Assembly (NCBI RefSeq): GCF_007830155.1
Contig: NZ_VLKY01000007.1
Coordinates: 186,001-250,000 of the forward strand
Direction of reading: 5' to 3'
Source: Pseudomonas duriflava
GTDB lineage: Bacteria > Pseudomonadota > Gammaproteobacteria > Pseudomonadales > Pseudomonadaceae
DNA: 64,000 nt
Under the pieces are notes generated by a model that was not told the origin of the DNA, did no database searches, and worked only from the letters and a program-made list of their open reading frames with translations. The translations under genes were made by a program, and so were the position numbers. The number at the start of each line of letters is the position of its first letter. The stretch's first letter is position 1. This document shows, piece by piece, positions 34,623 to 42,318 of this stretch.

Positions 34623-34651
34623 GCGCCGAGGCATGCACGAACAGGACACCC

Positions 34652-35890
34652 ATGCGTATCTTTCACACTTCCGACTGGCACCTTGGTCAGACACTTCATG
34701 GTCAGGATCGTGATTTCGAACATGCCCACTTTCTCGATTGGCTTCTAGAACAGCTCAAGGAGCGCCGCCCCGACGCGCTTTTGATCGCTGGTGACATCTT
34801 TGACACCATCAATCCCCCGGTCAAAGCACAGGAGCGCCTCTACGACTTTATCGTACAGGCGCATCTAGCCCTGCCCCTGCTGACCCTGGTCATGATTGCC
34901 GGTAACCATGACTCTGGTGCCCGCATTGAGCTTCCGGCCCCGCTTATGCGCAGCCTGCGAGCTCACGCACTCGGCCGAGTGCTGTGGCTGGACGACGGCT
35001 CGCTCGATGCGGAGCGGCTGCTGGTACCCCTGAACGATGCTACCGGCGACATCCGTGCCTGGTGTCTGGCGCTCCCTTTCCTGCGTCCAGCTGAAGTAAC
35101 GGGAGGTCGTGATGACAGTTATGCAGAGGGTATCGCCCGCGTACATGCTGAGCTTATTGCCTGCGCTGAGCGACGCCGCCAGCCAGGGCAGGCACTGATA
35201 GCCATGAGCCACGCTCACCTTGCTGGCGGGCAGGTCTCTGAAGACTCAGAGCGCAACATCATCGTTGGCAATGCCGAAGCGCAACCGGCCAGCCAGTTTT
35301 CATCTTCAATCGCCTATGTCGCCTTGGGACATCTGCATAAACCGCAGAAAGTAGCCAAACAGGAGCATATCCGTTACAGCGGTTCACCCCTCCCGCTGTC
35401 TTTTGCAGAAGTTGATTATCCACATCAGATTCTGGACGTACGTTTCGAAGGTGAGCAGCTCGCGCATATCGACACCATCCGCGTGCCACGCATCGTCGAT
35501 ATGGTCCGGTTGGGCCCTGCCTCACTTGGCGACATCCTGGAAGCCATTGAACGGCAGCCTGATATGGATTTGTTCAGCACGCCGGAAAACCATCGGGCGC
35601 CCTGGCTGGAGGTGCGTGTCGTTCTCGAAGCGCCTCAGCCGGATCTGCGTCAACGGCTCGAAACCGCACTGGAAGGCAAGGCGTTGCGCCTAGTCCGTAT
35701 CGGCGTTCACTATGCTGGTCAGCCATCATCTACCCAGGACTCCTCCAGCCTGGTCGCTCTAGAGCAGTTGAGCCCTCAAGACCTGTTTACTCGAGCCTGG
35801 CAGGATACCTATGGGCAGGCTCCGGAAATTGACGTCCTGGACGACTTTGCCCAGCTGCTTGAAGACGTAACGCTGGGAGAGCAAGTATGA
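34652..35890 (+). CDS. sbcD: Exonuclease subunit SbcD (Mre11 homologue)
   Basis: This 412-residue metallophosphoesterase nuclease subunit has phosphoesterase motifs in order: MRIFHTSDWHLGQ, IAGDIFDT, IAGNHDSGAR, MSHAHLAGG and ALGHLHKPQ. With SbcC it cleaves hairpins and long palindromes and trims blocked DNA ends. I chose the ATG at 34652 because the family begins MRIxHTSDWHLG; the frame is open upstream, overlapping batD. It overlaps sbcC by four bases (ATGA). Confidence 0.95.
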   Translation: MRIFHTSDWHLGQTLHGQDRDFEHAHFLDWLLEQLKERRPDALLIAGDIFDTINPPVKAQERLYDFIVQAHLALPLLTLVMIAGNHDSGARIELPAPLMRSLRAHALGRVLWLDDGSLDAERLLVPLNDATGDIRAWCLALPFLRPAEVTGGRDDSYAEGIARVHAELIACAERRRQPGQALIAMSHAHLAGGQVSEDSERNIIVGNAEAQPASQFSSSIAYVALGHLHKPQKVAKQEHIRYSGSPLPLSFAEVDYPHQILDVRFEGEQLAHIDTIRVPRIVDMVRLGPASLGDILEAIERQPDMDLFSTPENHRAPWLEVRVVLEAPQPDLRQRLETALEGKALRLVRIGVHYAGQPSSTQDSSSLVALEQLSPQDLFTRAWQDTYGQAPEIDVLDDFAQLLEDVTLGEQV

Positions 35891-38800
35891 AAATACTGGC
35901 GATTCGCTTGAAAAACCTGGCTTCGCTGGCAGGTCCGCATGAAATTGACTTCACTACGGAACCCCTATCCAGTACAGGCCTGTTCGCCATTACCGGCCCT
36001 ACCGGGTCAGGCAAGAGCACCCTGCTCGATGCATTATCTCTAGGCCTCTTTGGCGAAGTGCCACGCCTGAGCCAAGTACGTAAGGAGGCCAAGGTACCTG
36101 ACGGCGATGGTGAGATCGCCACAGGCGATCCGCGAACATTGCTACGGCGCGGCAGCGGTGCCGGCTATGCGGAAGTGGACTTCCTGGGTATCGACGGTCA
36201 TCGCTACCGAGCACGCTGGGAGGCCAACCGTGCCCGCGACCGTGCCGACGGAAAGCTCCAGCCCAGCCGTCAGAGCTTACGCAATCTTGATACGCAGCAG
36301 GTACTGGCCGCAGACAAGAAAGCCGAATTCAAGGCGCAGCTCGAGCTGCGCCTTGGCTTGACCTTTGAGCAATTCACTCGTGCCGTCTTGTTGGCTCAGA
36401 GTGAGTTCAGCGCTTTTCTCAAGGCTGACGACAACGGGCGCAGCGAACTACTGGAAAAACTCACCGATACTGCCATCTACAGTCAACTGGGACGCCGCGC
36501 TTTTGAAAGAGCCAAGCAGTCCCGTCAGGTTCTCGACCAGCTGGAGCAGCAGGTCGACGGTATCCGCCCACTAGACGACGAAGCACGCACGGCCCTCGAA
36601 ACTCAGTGTAACGAGGTGCAAGCCACACTGCACCACCTTCAGGCCGAGCTGGGCGAAGTCGAGCGTCAGCGTCAATGGCTGGCTGACTTGAGCCGCCTGG
36701 AACAAGAATGTGCTGAAGCACACGCCGAACGTCTGGCGGCTCAGCAGCGCAGCGACGCACAGGCCGAGACGCGCGCGCTCCTTCACTGGCTCGAACAGCT
36801 TCTGCCACAGCGTCATCGCTATCGTCAGCAAGCGCAGTGGGAACAGGAAGAGGAGCAACTGGCCGAACAGCTCAAGACACTTACCCAGCGAAAGCAGGCG
36901 TTAGACATTCAACTCACTGAGCTGGCAGCTACACGGCAGCAGGCTCAGGCAGCCCGCGAGGCAGCGGAAATCGCTCAACAGCAGGCCAGCGAGCCCTTGC
37001 GCCAAGCCTTTCAGGAAGAAAGTGATCTTGCACGGCTACGCAGTGATGTTCAGGAAACTCGTCAGACCTGGCGCCAGGAAGCACTCTTCCAACAGGAAGT
37101 CCGTACACGTATCGAGGCCCTGACCGAGCAGGAAACTCAGCGGCGCCAGGCGTTGGACCAGATCACCGCACAGCTTCAGCAGAGTGAGCCCCTGGCGACC
37201 CTTTGTCACTCATGGGCAGGATACCGTCCCCGCCTCCAGCAAGCGCTTGCACTTCACGAACGCCTGGCGGCAGCTCATCTGCGCATTCCGCACTTACAGA
37301 TATCTTTGAAAGCAGCGCAGGACGAGGTCACAACTCATCAAAGTGCCATCCAGGCGCTTCAACAAGGCATTGGCATGGAAGGCAACCTGAATGACCAGAT
37401 TCAGGATCTGACCCAGCGGCAACAAATCAGTCTGGCCTTGCTCAGCTCACTGGAACGGCTTTTCTATCTCTGGCAACAAGGCGAAGAGCTGGAAGGTTAT
37501 TGGGCTGGCAATCAGGAAAAACAGACCGCATTACTACAAGAACGCACGCATACCATCGCCGAAGGCAAACGCGTCGCCGCCCAACATGCCGAGGCTGAAC
37601 AAGCACTAAAGATCACCTTGGAATTGCTCGAACGCCAACGACTCTTGCGCAGTGTAAGCGTTGAAAAGTTGCGTGCTCAGCTGGTGGAGGGAGAGCCCTG
37701 CCCTGTTTGTGGTAGCCAGGAGCACCCCTATCATCAGGAGACTGCTCTGGCACAGGCCATGGCTACCCATGATGCCCAGGAAGAAGAGCAGGCTCGCCAG
37801 AAGGTTCAGCGCGTGTATGAGCGCCTCGTCGGCCTCCGCACCGCGGTCGCCGGGCTAAACGAACGCCTCAAAGATCTCAAACTACAGGAAGAGCAGCTGA
37901 CTGCCCAACAGCTGGCCCTTCATGACCAGCTAAGAAACCATCCGGAAGGCCGGTCTTTGCTGGCTCAGCCGGAAGAACAGCGCTCCCTCTGGCTGAATGC
38001 ACAGCTGGTTGAACTCAAACAGCGAATCGAGTCCGAAAACGCACGACTGAAGCATTTACTCGACCATCAGCGCCGGGTCGACGCCTTACAGGCACAATGG
38101 CAGAAGGCACGCGAACGCAGTCAGCAGGCTGCGTGGGAGCTTGAAGAGCAGCTCAAGACTATTCAACAGGATGAAGCGCGTGCTGCCAGCGAACAGGATG
38201 AGTTAGCTGCCGTATTGCCCGCTTCCTGGCTTGAGCATTGGCAACACGATCCTGCTCAAACCCTTGCCCGCCTGGAGCAGGTCATCGAGACCCGACATCA
38301 ACAGCTGATGCAGCACCAGGAAAACGAAAAGGCCCTGCAGACCTGCGTGGCCGATCTGGAGCGTGAACGCTACCAACAACAGACGCGCCTGCAACAGCAC
38401 GACAAGCTGGCCAACCTACTGGCAACCCTTGAAGAGCAACTGACCGCCAGCCAACTCCGCCTGCAACAAACGCTGGGAGAGTACTCCAGCGCTCAGGCCT
38501 GGCAATCCCAGCTAAACCAGATTGCAGAACAGACTCGCCAGCAAGAAATAAAGACAAGCGAGGCCTGGAATGAGGCACACCTCATCTGCAGCCAGCTGCG
38601 CCATACCCTTGAGCTTAAGAGTGATGAAAAGCAGAAGCTGAACACCAAGCTTGAAGCCCTGCGAGACGAACTAACAGCCTGGCGCGCCGCGCATAGTGAA
38701 CTGGACGATGCTCTCCTGGCCCGTCTTCTAACTTACGACGACACTGCACAAAACACGCTGCGTCAACAGTTACAGGCTTTGGATCGAGATCTCGATCAAG

Positions 38801-39552
38801 CACATATGCTGGTTGGAGAACGGGAAAAGCGTCTGGCTGCACACCGTACTCAGCACGCCGATTCTCCAAAGGTAGAACTATTGGAAGCGCGCCGAACCGA
38901 GCTAGCTCAGCTCAATCAGTCCACTCAGGAGCGGCACGCCGAACTTCGTGGGGAGTTGGCCGAAGACAACCGACGACGCACCCAAAGCGCCGAGCTGCTA
39001 GGAGCCATAGAGTCTGCTCGGGCCGAATACCTTCGCTGGGCTCGCCTGGACGATTTGATCGGCTCTGCCGACGGGCACACATTCCGCAAGATCGCCCAAG
39101 GGTATAACCTGGACCTTCTGGTTCATCATGCCAATGTGCAGCTGCGCCAACTGGTTCGCCGGTATCGCCTGAAACGGGGTGGCAGCGCCCTGGGTCTGCT
39201 GGTGATGGATACGGAAATGGGCGATGAACTACGCTCGGTGCATTCCCTGTCAGGCGGCGAAACCTTCCTGGTTTCCCTGGCGCTTGCGTTGGGCCTGGCC
39301 TCCATGGCTTCTAGCAATTTGAAGATCGAGTCGCTGTTCATCGACGAAGGCTTCGGCAGCCTGGACCCCGACTCCCTACAACTGGCCATGGATGCGCTCG
39401 ATGGGCTTCAAGCTCAGGGCCGCAAGGTTGCTGTTATCTCTCATGTGCAGGAAATGCATGAACGTATTCCAGTTCAAGTACAGGTGTGCAAACAAGGCAA
39501 TGGGCTGAGCACGTTAAGAATTCAGGGGCCGACGCCTCGCTTCATCGACTAA
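35887..39552 (+). CDS. sbcC: Exonuclease subunit SbcC (Rad50 homologue)
   Basis: This 1221-residue SMC-like ATPase has Walker A GPTGSGKSTLLDAL near residue 37 and long Gln/Glu-rich coiled coils. The zinc hook CPVCG has Cys605 and Cys608, almost exactly midway. The C-terminal half has signature LSGGETFLVSLALALGLA and Walker B SLFIDEGFGSLD. With SbcD it forms the Mre11/Rad50-type nuclease. It is translationally coupled to sbcD. A 13-bp perfect hairpin follows the stop, facing the convergent M48 gene. Confidence 0.95.
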   Translation: MKILAIRLKNLASLAGPHEIDFTTEPLSSTGLFAITGPTGSGKSTLLDALSLGLFGEVPRLSQVRKEAKVPDGDGEIATGDPRTLLRRGSGAGYAEVDFLGIDGHRYRARWEANRARDRADGKLQPSRQSLRNLDTQQVLAADKKAEFKAQLELRLGLTFEQFTRAVLLAQSEFSAFLKADDNGRSELLEKLTDTAIYSQLGRRAFERAKQSRQVLDQLEQQVDGIRPLDDEARTALETQCNEVQATLHHLQAELGEVERQRQWLADLSRLEQECAEAHAERLAAQQRSDAQAETRALLHWLEQLLPQRHRYRQQAQWEQEEEQLAEQLKTLTQRKQALDIQLTELAATRQQAQAAREAAEIAQQQASEPLRQAFQEESDLARLRSDVQETRQTWRQEALFQQEVRTRIEALTEQETQRRQALDQITAQLQQSEPLATLCHSWAGYRPRLQQALALHERLAAAHLRIPHLQISLKAAQDEVTTHQSAIQALQQGIGMEGNLNDQIQDLTQRQQISLALLSSLERLFYLWQQGEELEGYWAGNQEKQTALLQERTHTIAEGKRVAAQHAEAEQALKITLELLERQRLLRSVSVEKLRAQLVEGEPCPVCGSQEHPYHQETALAQAMATHDAQEEEQARQKVQRVYERLVGLRTAVAGLNERLKDLKLQEEQLTAQQLALHDQLRNHPEGRSLLAQPEEQRSLWLNAQLVELKQRIESENARLKHLLDHQRRVDALQAQWQKARERSQQAAWELEEQLKTIQQDEARAASEQDELAAVLPASWLEHWQHDPAQTLARLEQVIETRHQQLMQHQENEKALQTCVADLERERYQQQTRLQQHDKLANLLATLEEQLTASQLRLQQTLGEYSSAQAWQSQLNQIAEQTRQQEIKTSEAWNEAHLICSQLRHTLELKSDEKQKLNTKLEALRDELTAWRAAHSELDDALLARLLTYDDTAQNTLRQQLQALDRDLDQAHMLVGEREKRLAAHRTQHADSPKVELLEARRTELAQLNQSTQERHAELRGELAEDNRRRTQSAELLGAIESARAEYLRWARLDDLIGSADGHTFRKIAQGYNLDLLVHHANVQLRQLVRRYRLKRGGSALGLLVMDTEMGDELRSVHSLSGGETFLVSLALALGLASMASSNLKIESLFIDEGFGSLDPDSLQLAMDALDGLQAQGRKVAVISHVQEMHERIPVQVQVCKQGNGLSTLRIQGPTPRFID

Positions 39553-39555
39553 GCC

Positions 39556-39585
39556 ACGCCGCTGGACGTCTCCGTCCAGCGGCGT
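39556..39585. terminator. Perfect 13-bp hairpin between convergent sbcC and M48 gene
   Basis: ACGCCGCTGGACG (39556-39568), loop TCTC, CGTCCAGCGGCGT (39573-39585). It fills nearly the whole gap between the two stop codons. No T-run follows on either strand, so it may act as a transcript 3' end structure rather than a standard intrinsic terminator. Confidence 0.55.
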
Positions 39586-41256
39586 TCACAGGAGCTGAGC
39601 GCCATGCGCCAGCGCTTCAGTCTTTTCAAACGCCTGGTCACCCAAACGGGGCGCACCCGGAAACAAAGGCAGAGGGCAGCGTAGCGCGGCACAGATCACT
39701 ATCAGAAGCTCGGATTCTTGTGCAGCCAAACGCCCATCCAGGGATATGGCAGCCACCACGCCGTCGATGATCACGCGCTTACCAGTAGGTATCAGCTGAT
39801 TAAGCTGCAGCAAAGCCCTGTCTAGCACGGAGCGCCAGGATGGGCAGAACCGGTACTTGAGCGCATGTCCCGGCAAGACAATTGCAGTCGCTTCAAGAAA
39901 GGCCACCTTGGCCTCCTGCTCGTTTGAATGAATATGCTGAGCCAAAATGCTGAAGAGATCTGTAATGCTCTGCTCACACTGAAGCAGCTTCAGTCGCTGG
40001 TGAGCATAAGCGCGTGCCGGATCAAGCGCATCCACCACTTGCAATTGAAGCAGCCGCCCAAGGCAGTAGGCGTAGATAGAGGTCTCAGCCTCATCCTGCA
40101 CGAGGCTGCGCAACAGGCTTAAAAACCTTTTCAGTTCTGGTTGAGGAAGACGACGCAACCAGGGAAAGGCCAACTGAGCCACTGGCAACCTATGCAGGGG
40201 ATGCAGGCTTTGCAATAGAGGCTTGAATCGCTCCAGCAGAGCCTGCTCGTTCACACTGAGATGATCGTTTAGTTTTTGGGCATGCTTGAGCCTGAGCAAA
40301 GGGTCTTCACTGAGCGAAAGCCATAAAGCTATCGCTTTGGCAGCCTCAATTGAACAGATACCCTCACGCAGCGCCTCAGGCAGTGTGGCCAGCAATACCA
40401 CCGCCTCATCGAGCGCCAGCTGATCAGCCGCACCTATGTATGAGATCACGTCCTTTGGCTCAAGCATCAAGGAAGACGCAGGGGCAGGCGGCTGAATCAG
40501 CTGATCGGCTGAAGGATAGGATGGCACGCCTGTTGTTCGAGCCATCATCGATACGACCCTACGCTTGGACAGGCTCTCTGCCAATGCTTCCAGCTCGGAC
40601 TCCGAGAAATGCGGATCAAGCCTGCGTATTCGTTCGAGCAGGGGCGGATGAGTATCGAACCAGGAAGCGCCGCTGTCATTGAACGTCATATGGGTTATGG
40701 CGGTCCGGTTTGATGCATACAGTTGGCTGCCTACCGGGAGTGCGGCAATCTTCTTGAGTGCCCCGGCAATACCTTCGCTCTGCCGGGTGAATTGTACGGC
40801 CGATGCATCGGCCAGATATTCACGCGAGCGGGAAATAGCCGCCTGGATCAGAAGCGCAATGAACTGGCCAATAAAGCCCAGCACACAAAGAGCGAAACCA
40901 ACCAGTGCCATCTTTGACGGTGGTCGACTCTCGCCCTTTCCACCGCTGACTCTCTCTGTCATTTTCAGGCCTAGCTGACCAACCATCAGCAACCCGTGCT
41001 GCCAGCCCAGGAGGCGGATGTTCAGCCGCATATCACCATTGAGCAGATGACTGAACTCATGGCCTATAACACCTTGCAGCTCATCTCGGCTTAGATGCTC
41101 CAGACAGCCACGCGTAACGGCCAGTACTGCATCCGAAGGGGAGTACCCTGCCACAAAGGCATTGATGCCCAGCTCTTCTTTCAACAGGTAGATTTCGGGT
41201 ACGGGCACAGAGGAGGCAATCGCCATCTCCTCCACTAGATTACGCAGGCGTCTCAC
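39586..41256 (-). CDS. M48 family metalloprotease, catalytic part of a frameshifted gene
   Basis: This 556-residue segment holds the catalytic domain of an HtpX-like M48 peptidase: zinc motif HEFSH, the third ligand region around SREYLADASAVQF, and two transmembrane segments between them. It begins at a weak GTG without a well-placed ribosome site. The same frame continues upstream as GGTLIDQEPPDGDVRRL, which fits the linker of the family and joins the product of 41283-41576 after a one-base shift at the G5 run (minus strand, 41291-41295). So this is probably one gene broken by a single-G loss, or a sequencing error. The long C-terminal helical part (about residues 250-556) has no recognisable catalytic role. 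lemA lies upstream. Confidence 0.8.
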   Translation of the reverse strand: MRRLRNLVEEMAIASSVPVPEIYLLKEELGINAFVAGYSPSDAVLAVTRGCLEHLSRDELQGVIGHEFSHLLNGDMRLNIRLLGWQHGLLMVGQLGLKMTERVSGGKGESRPPSKMALVGFALCVLGFIGQFIALLIQAAISRSREYLADASAVQFTRQSEGIAGALKKIAALPVGSQLYASNRTAITHMTFNDSGASWFDTHPPLLERIRRLDPHFSESELEALAESLSKRRVVSMMARTTGVPSYPSADQLIQPPAPASSLMLEPKDVISYIGAADQLALDEAVVLLATLPEALREGICSIEAAKAIALWLSLSEDPLLRLKHAQKLNDHLSVNEQALLERFKPLLQSLHPLHRLPVAQLAFPWLRRLPQPELKRFLSLLRSLVQDEAETSIYAYCLGRLLQLQVVDALDPARAYAHQRLKLLQCEQSITDLFSILAQHIHSNEQEAKVAFLEATAIVLPGHALKYRFCPSWRSVLDRALLQLNQLIPTGKRVIIDGVVAAISLDGRLAAQESELLIVICAALRCPLPLFPGAPRLGDQAFEKTEALAHGAQLL

Positions 41257-41282
41257 ATCACCGTCTGGCGGCTCCTGATCGA

Positions 41283-41576
41283 TCAGCGTTCCCCCATCAT
41301 CAAGGCAACTGCCCTACCGCCCTGGCTGGATAGCTCCTGAATACGTAATACGGTGCCCAGAGTTCCGACCAGAAGTGTCGTTATGGTAATCCCGCCCAAT
41401 ACGACACGGACGTCCGGATCAGACAGCAGGCCATTAAAATGGCCTTGCTTGAATCCCATGATCACCACTGCGGCAGCATCTACAGCCAGGGTTAAAAGAA
41501 CAAGCAATGCAACAAACAAGACGACCAGGCGTTGTCCGGTCCGCCTGGCTCTCTCCTGCTCCTCAAAAAACCGCAT
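41283..41576 (-). CDS. N-terminal membrane part of the frameshifted M48 protease
   Basis: This 97-codon frame encodes the N-terminal membrane hairpin of the M48 protease: FFEEQERARRTGQRLVVLFV, two transmembrane helices, then LRIQELSSQGGRAVALMMGER and stop. Relatives continue GGxAVAxMLGGR into the catalytic part. A one-base insertion in the G run at 41291-41295 would restore MMGGTLIDQ and fuse it to the downstream frame. It begins 10 bases after lemA. By itself it would make only a small membrane peptide. Confidence 0.75.
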   Translation of the reverse strand: MRFFEEQERARRTGQRLVVLFVALLVLLTLAVDAAAVVIMGFKQGHFNGLLSDPDVRVVLGGITITTLLVGTLGTVLRIQELSSQGGRAVALMMGER

Positions 41577-41586
41577 GGTTGTTGGC

Positions 41587-42174
41587 TCAGGTCAGGCTGA
41601 CACGAGGCGCTGCACGCATTGAAATGTTTTCGATTTCCAAAGGATGAGCCGTGGTGAATCCATACCGGCGGGCAATCATGACACTTGGAAAGGTCTCGCA
41701 GCGATTGTTGTACATCATCACGGCATCGTTGTAGGCCTGACGAGCAAAAGCCACCCGGTTTTCCGTAGACGTCAGCTCCTCGGTCAGCTGAATCATATTC
41801 TCGTTGGCCTTGAGTTCCGGGTAAGCCTCGGAGACCACCATCAAACGACCTAGCGCCTGCGATAATTGATTCTCTGCACTCGCCAGCGTCTGCATCCCTG
41901 GCATATCACCCGGTTCGCGCTTGGCATGGGTCAAGCCCGTAACCGCCTGGCTGCGGGCCTGGACAACAGCCTCAAGTGTTTCCCGCTCGTGCTTCATGTA
42001 GCCTTTTACGGTTTCGACCAGGTTGGGGATCAGATCGTGTCGACGGGTCAGCTGTACATCGATTTGTGCAAAGGCATTCCTGTAGGCATTTCGTGCCGAC
42101 ACCAGTGCGTTGTAGAGCGATACCAGGAAAAACCCGAGCGCGGCCAGAACGGCCAGGAAAAGCATAAGCTTCAT
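41587..42174 (-). CDS. lemA: LemA family protein
   Basis: This 195-residue LemA-family protein has an N-terminal transmembrane helix (MLFLAVLAALGFFLVSLYNAL) and a helical-bundle domain with the signature QIDVQLTRRHDLIPNLVETVKGYMKHE. The function is not established; in many bacteria lemA is paired with an M48 protease, as here, which supports a joint membrane-proteolysis role. It should not be confused with the Pseudomonas syringae sensor kinase once called LemA (GacS). No strong ribosome site was seen. Confidence 0.9.
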   Translation of the reverse strand: MKLMLFLAVLAALGFFLVSLYNALVSARNAYRNAFAQIDVQLTRRHDLIPNLVETVKGYMKHERETLEAVVQARSQAVTGLTHAKREPGDMPGMQTLASAENQLSQALGRLMVVSEAYPELKANENMIQLTEELTSTENRVAFARQAYNDAVMMYNNRCETFPSVMIARRYGFTTAHPLEIENISMRAAPRVSLT

Positions 42175-42276
42175 GCACTATCATCCATGACAGAAAGATG
42201 CAAAGTGTAGCGGGTTCACCCGAACCGTTACAGCAAACGCCCGCCCACTCATCAACCTGAAAATACCAGCGGGAAG

Positions 42277-42304
42277 TGGCAGGCCTGTTCCTTCAAGCCT
42301 GCCA
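42277..42304 (-). repeat. 8-bp inverted repeat downstream of pepN
   Basis: TGGCAGGC (42277-42284) and GCCTGCCA (42297-42304) with a 12-base loop, 15 bases past the pepN stop. No T-run follows, so a terminator role is weakly supported. Confidence 0.35.
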
Positions 42305-42318
42305 TCCAAGTCTTTGAT

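Noticed and set aside
41256-41300. Programmed -1 frameshift in the M48 protease
   Set aside because: The G5 run allows slippage, but there is no canonical X-XXY-YYZ heptamer with an obvious downstream structure; a single-base loss or sequencing error is simpler. Kept only as an alternative.
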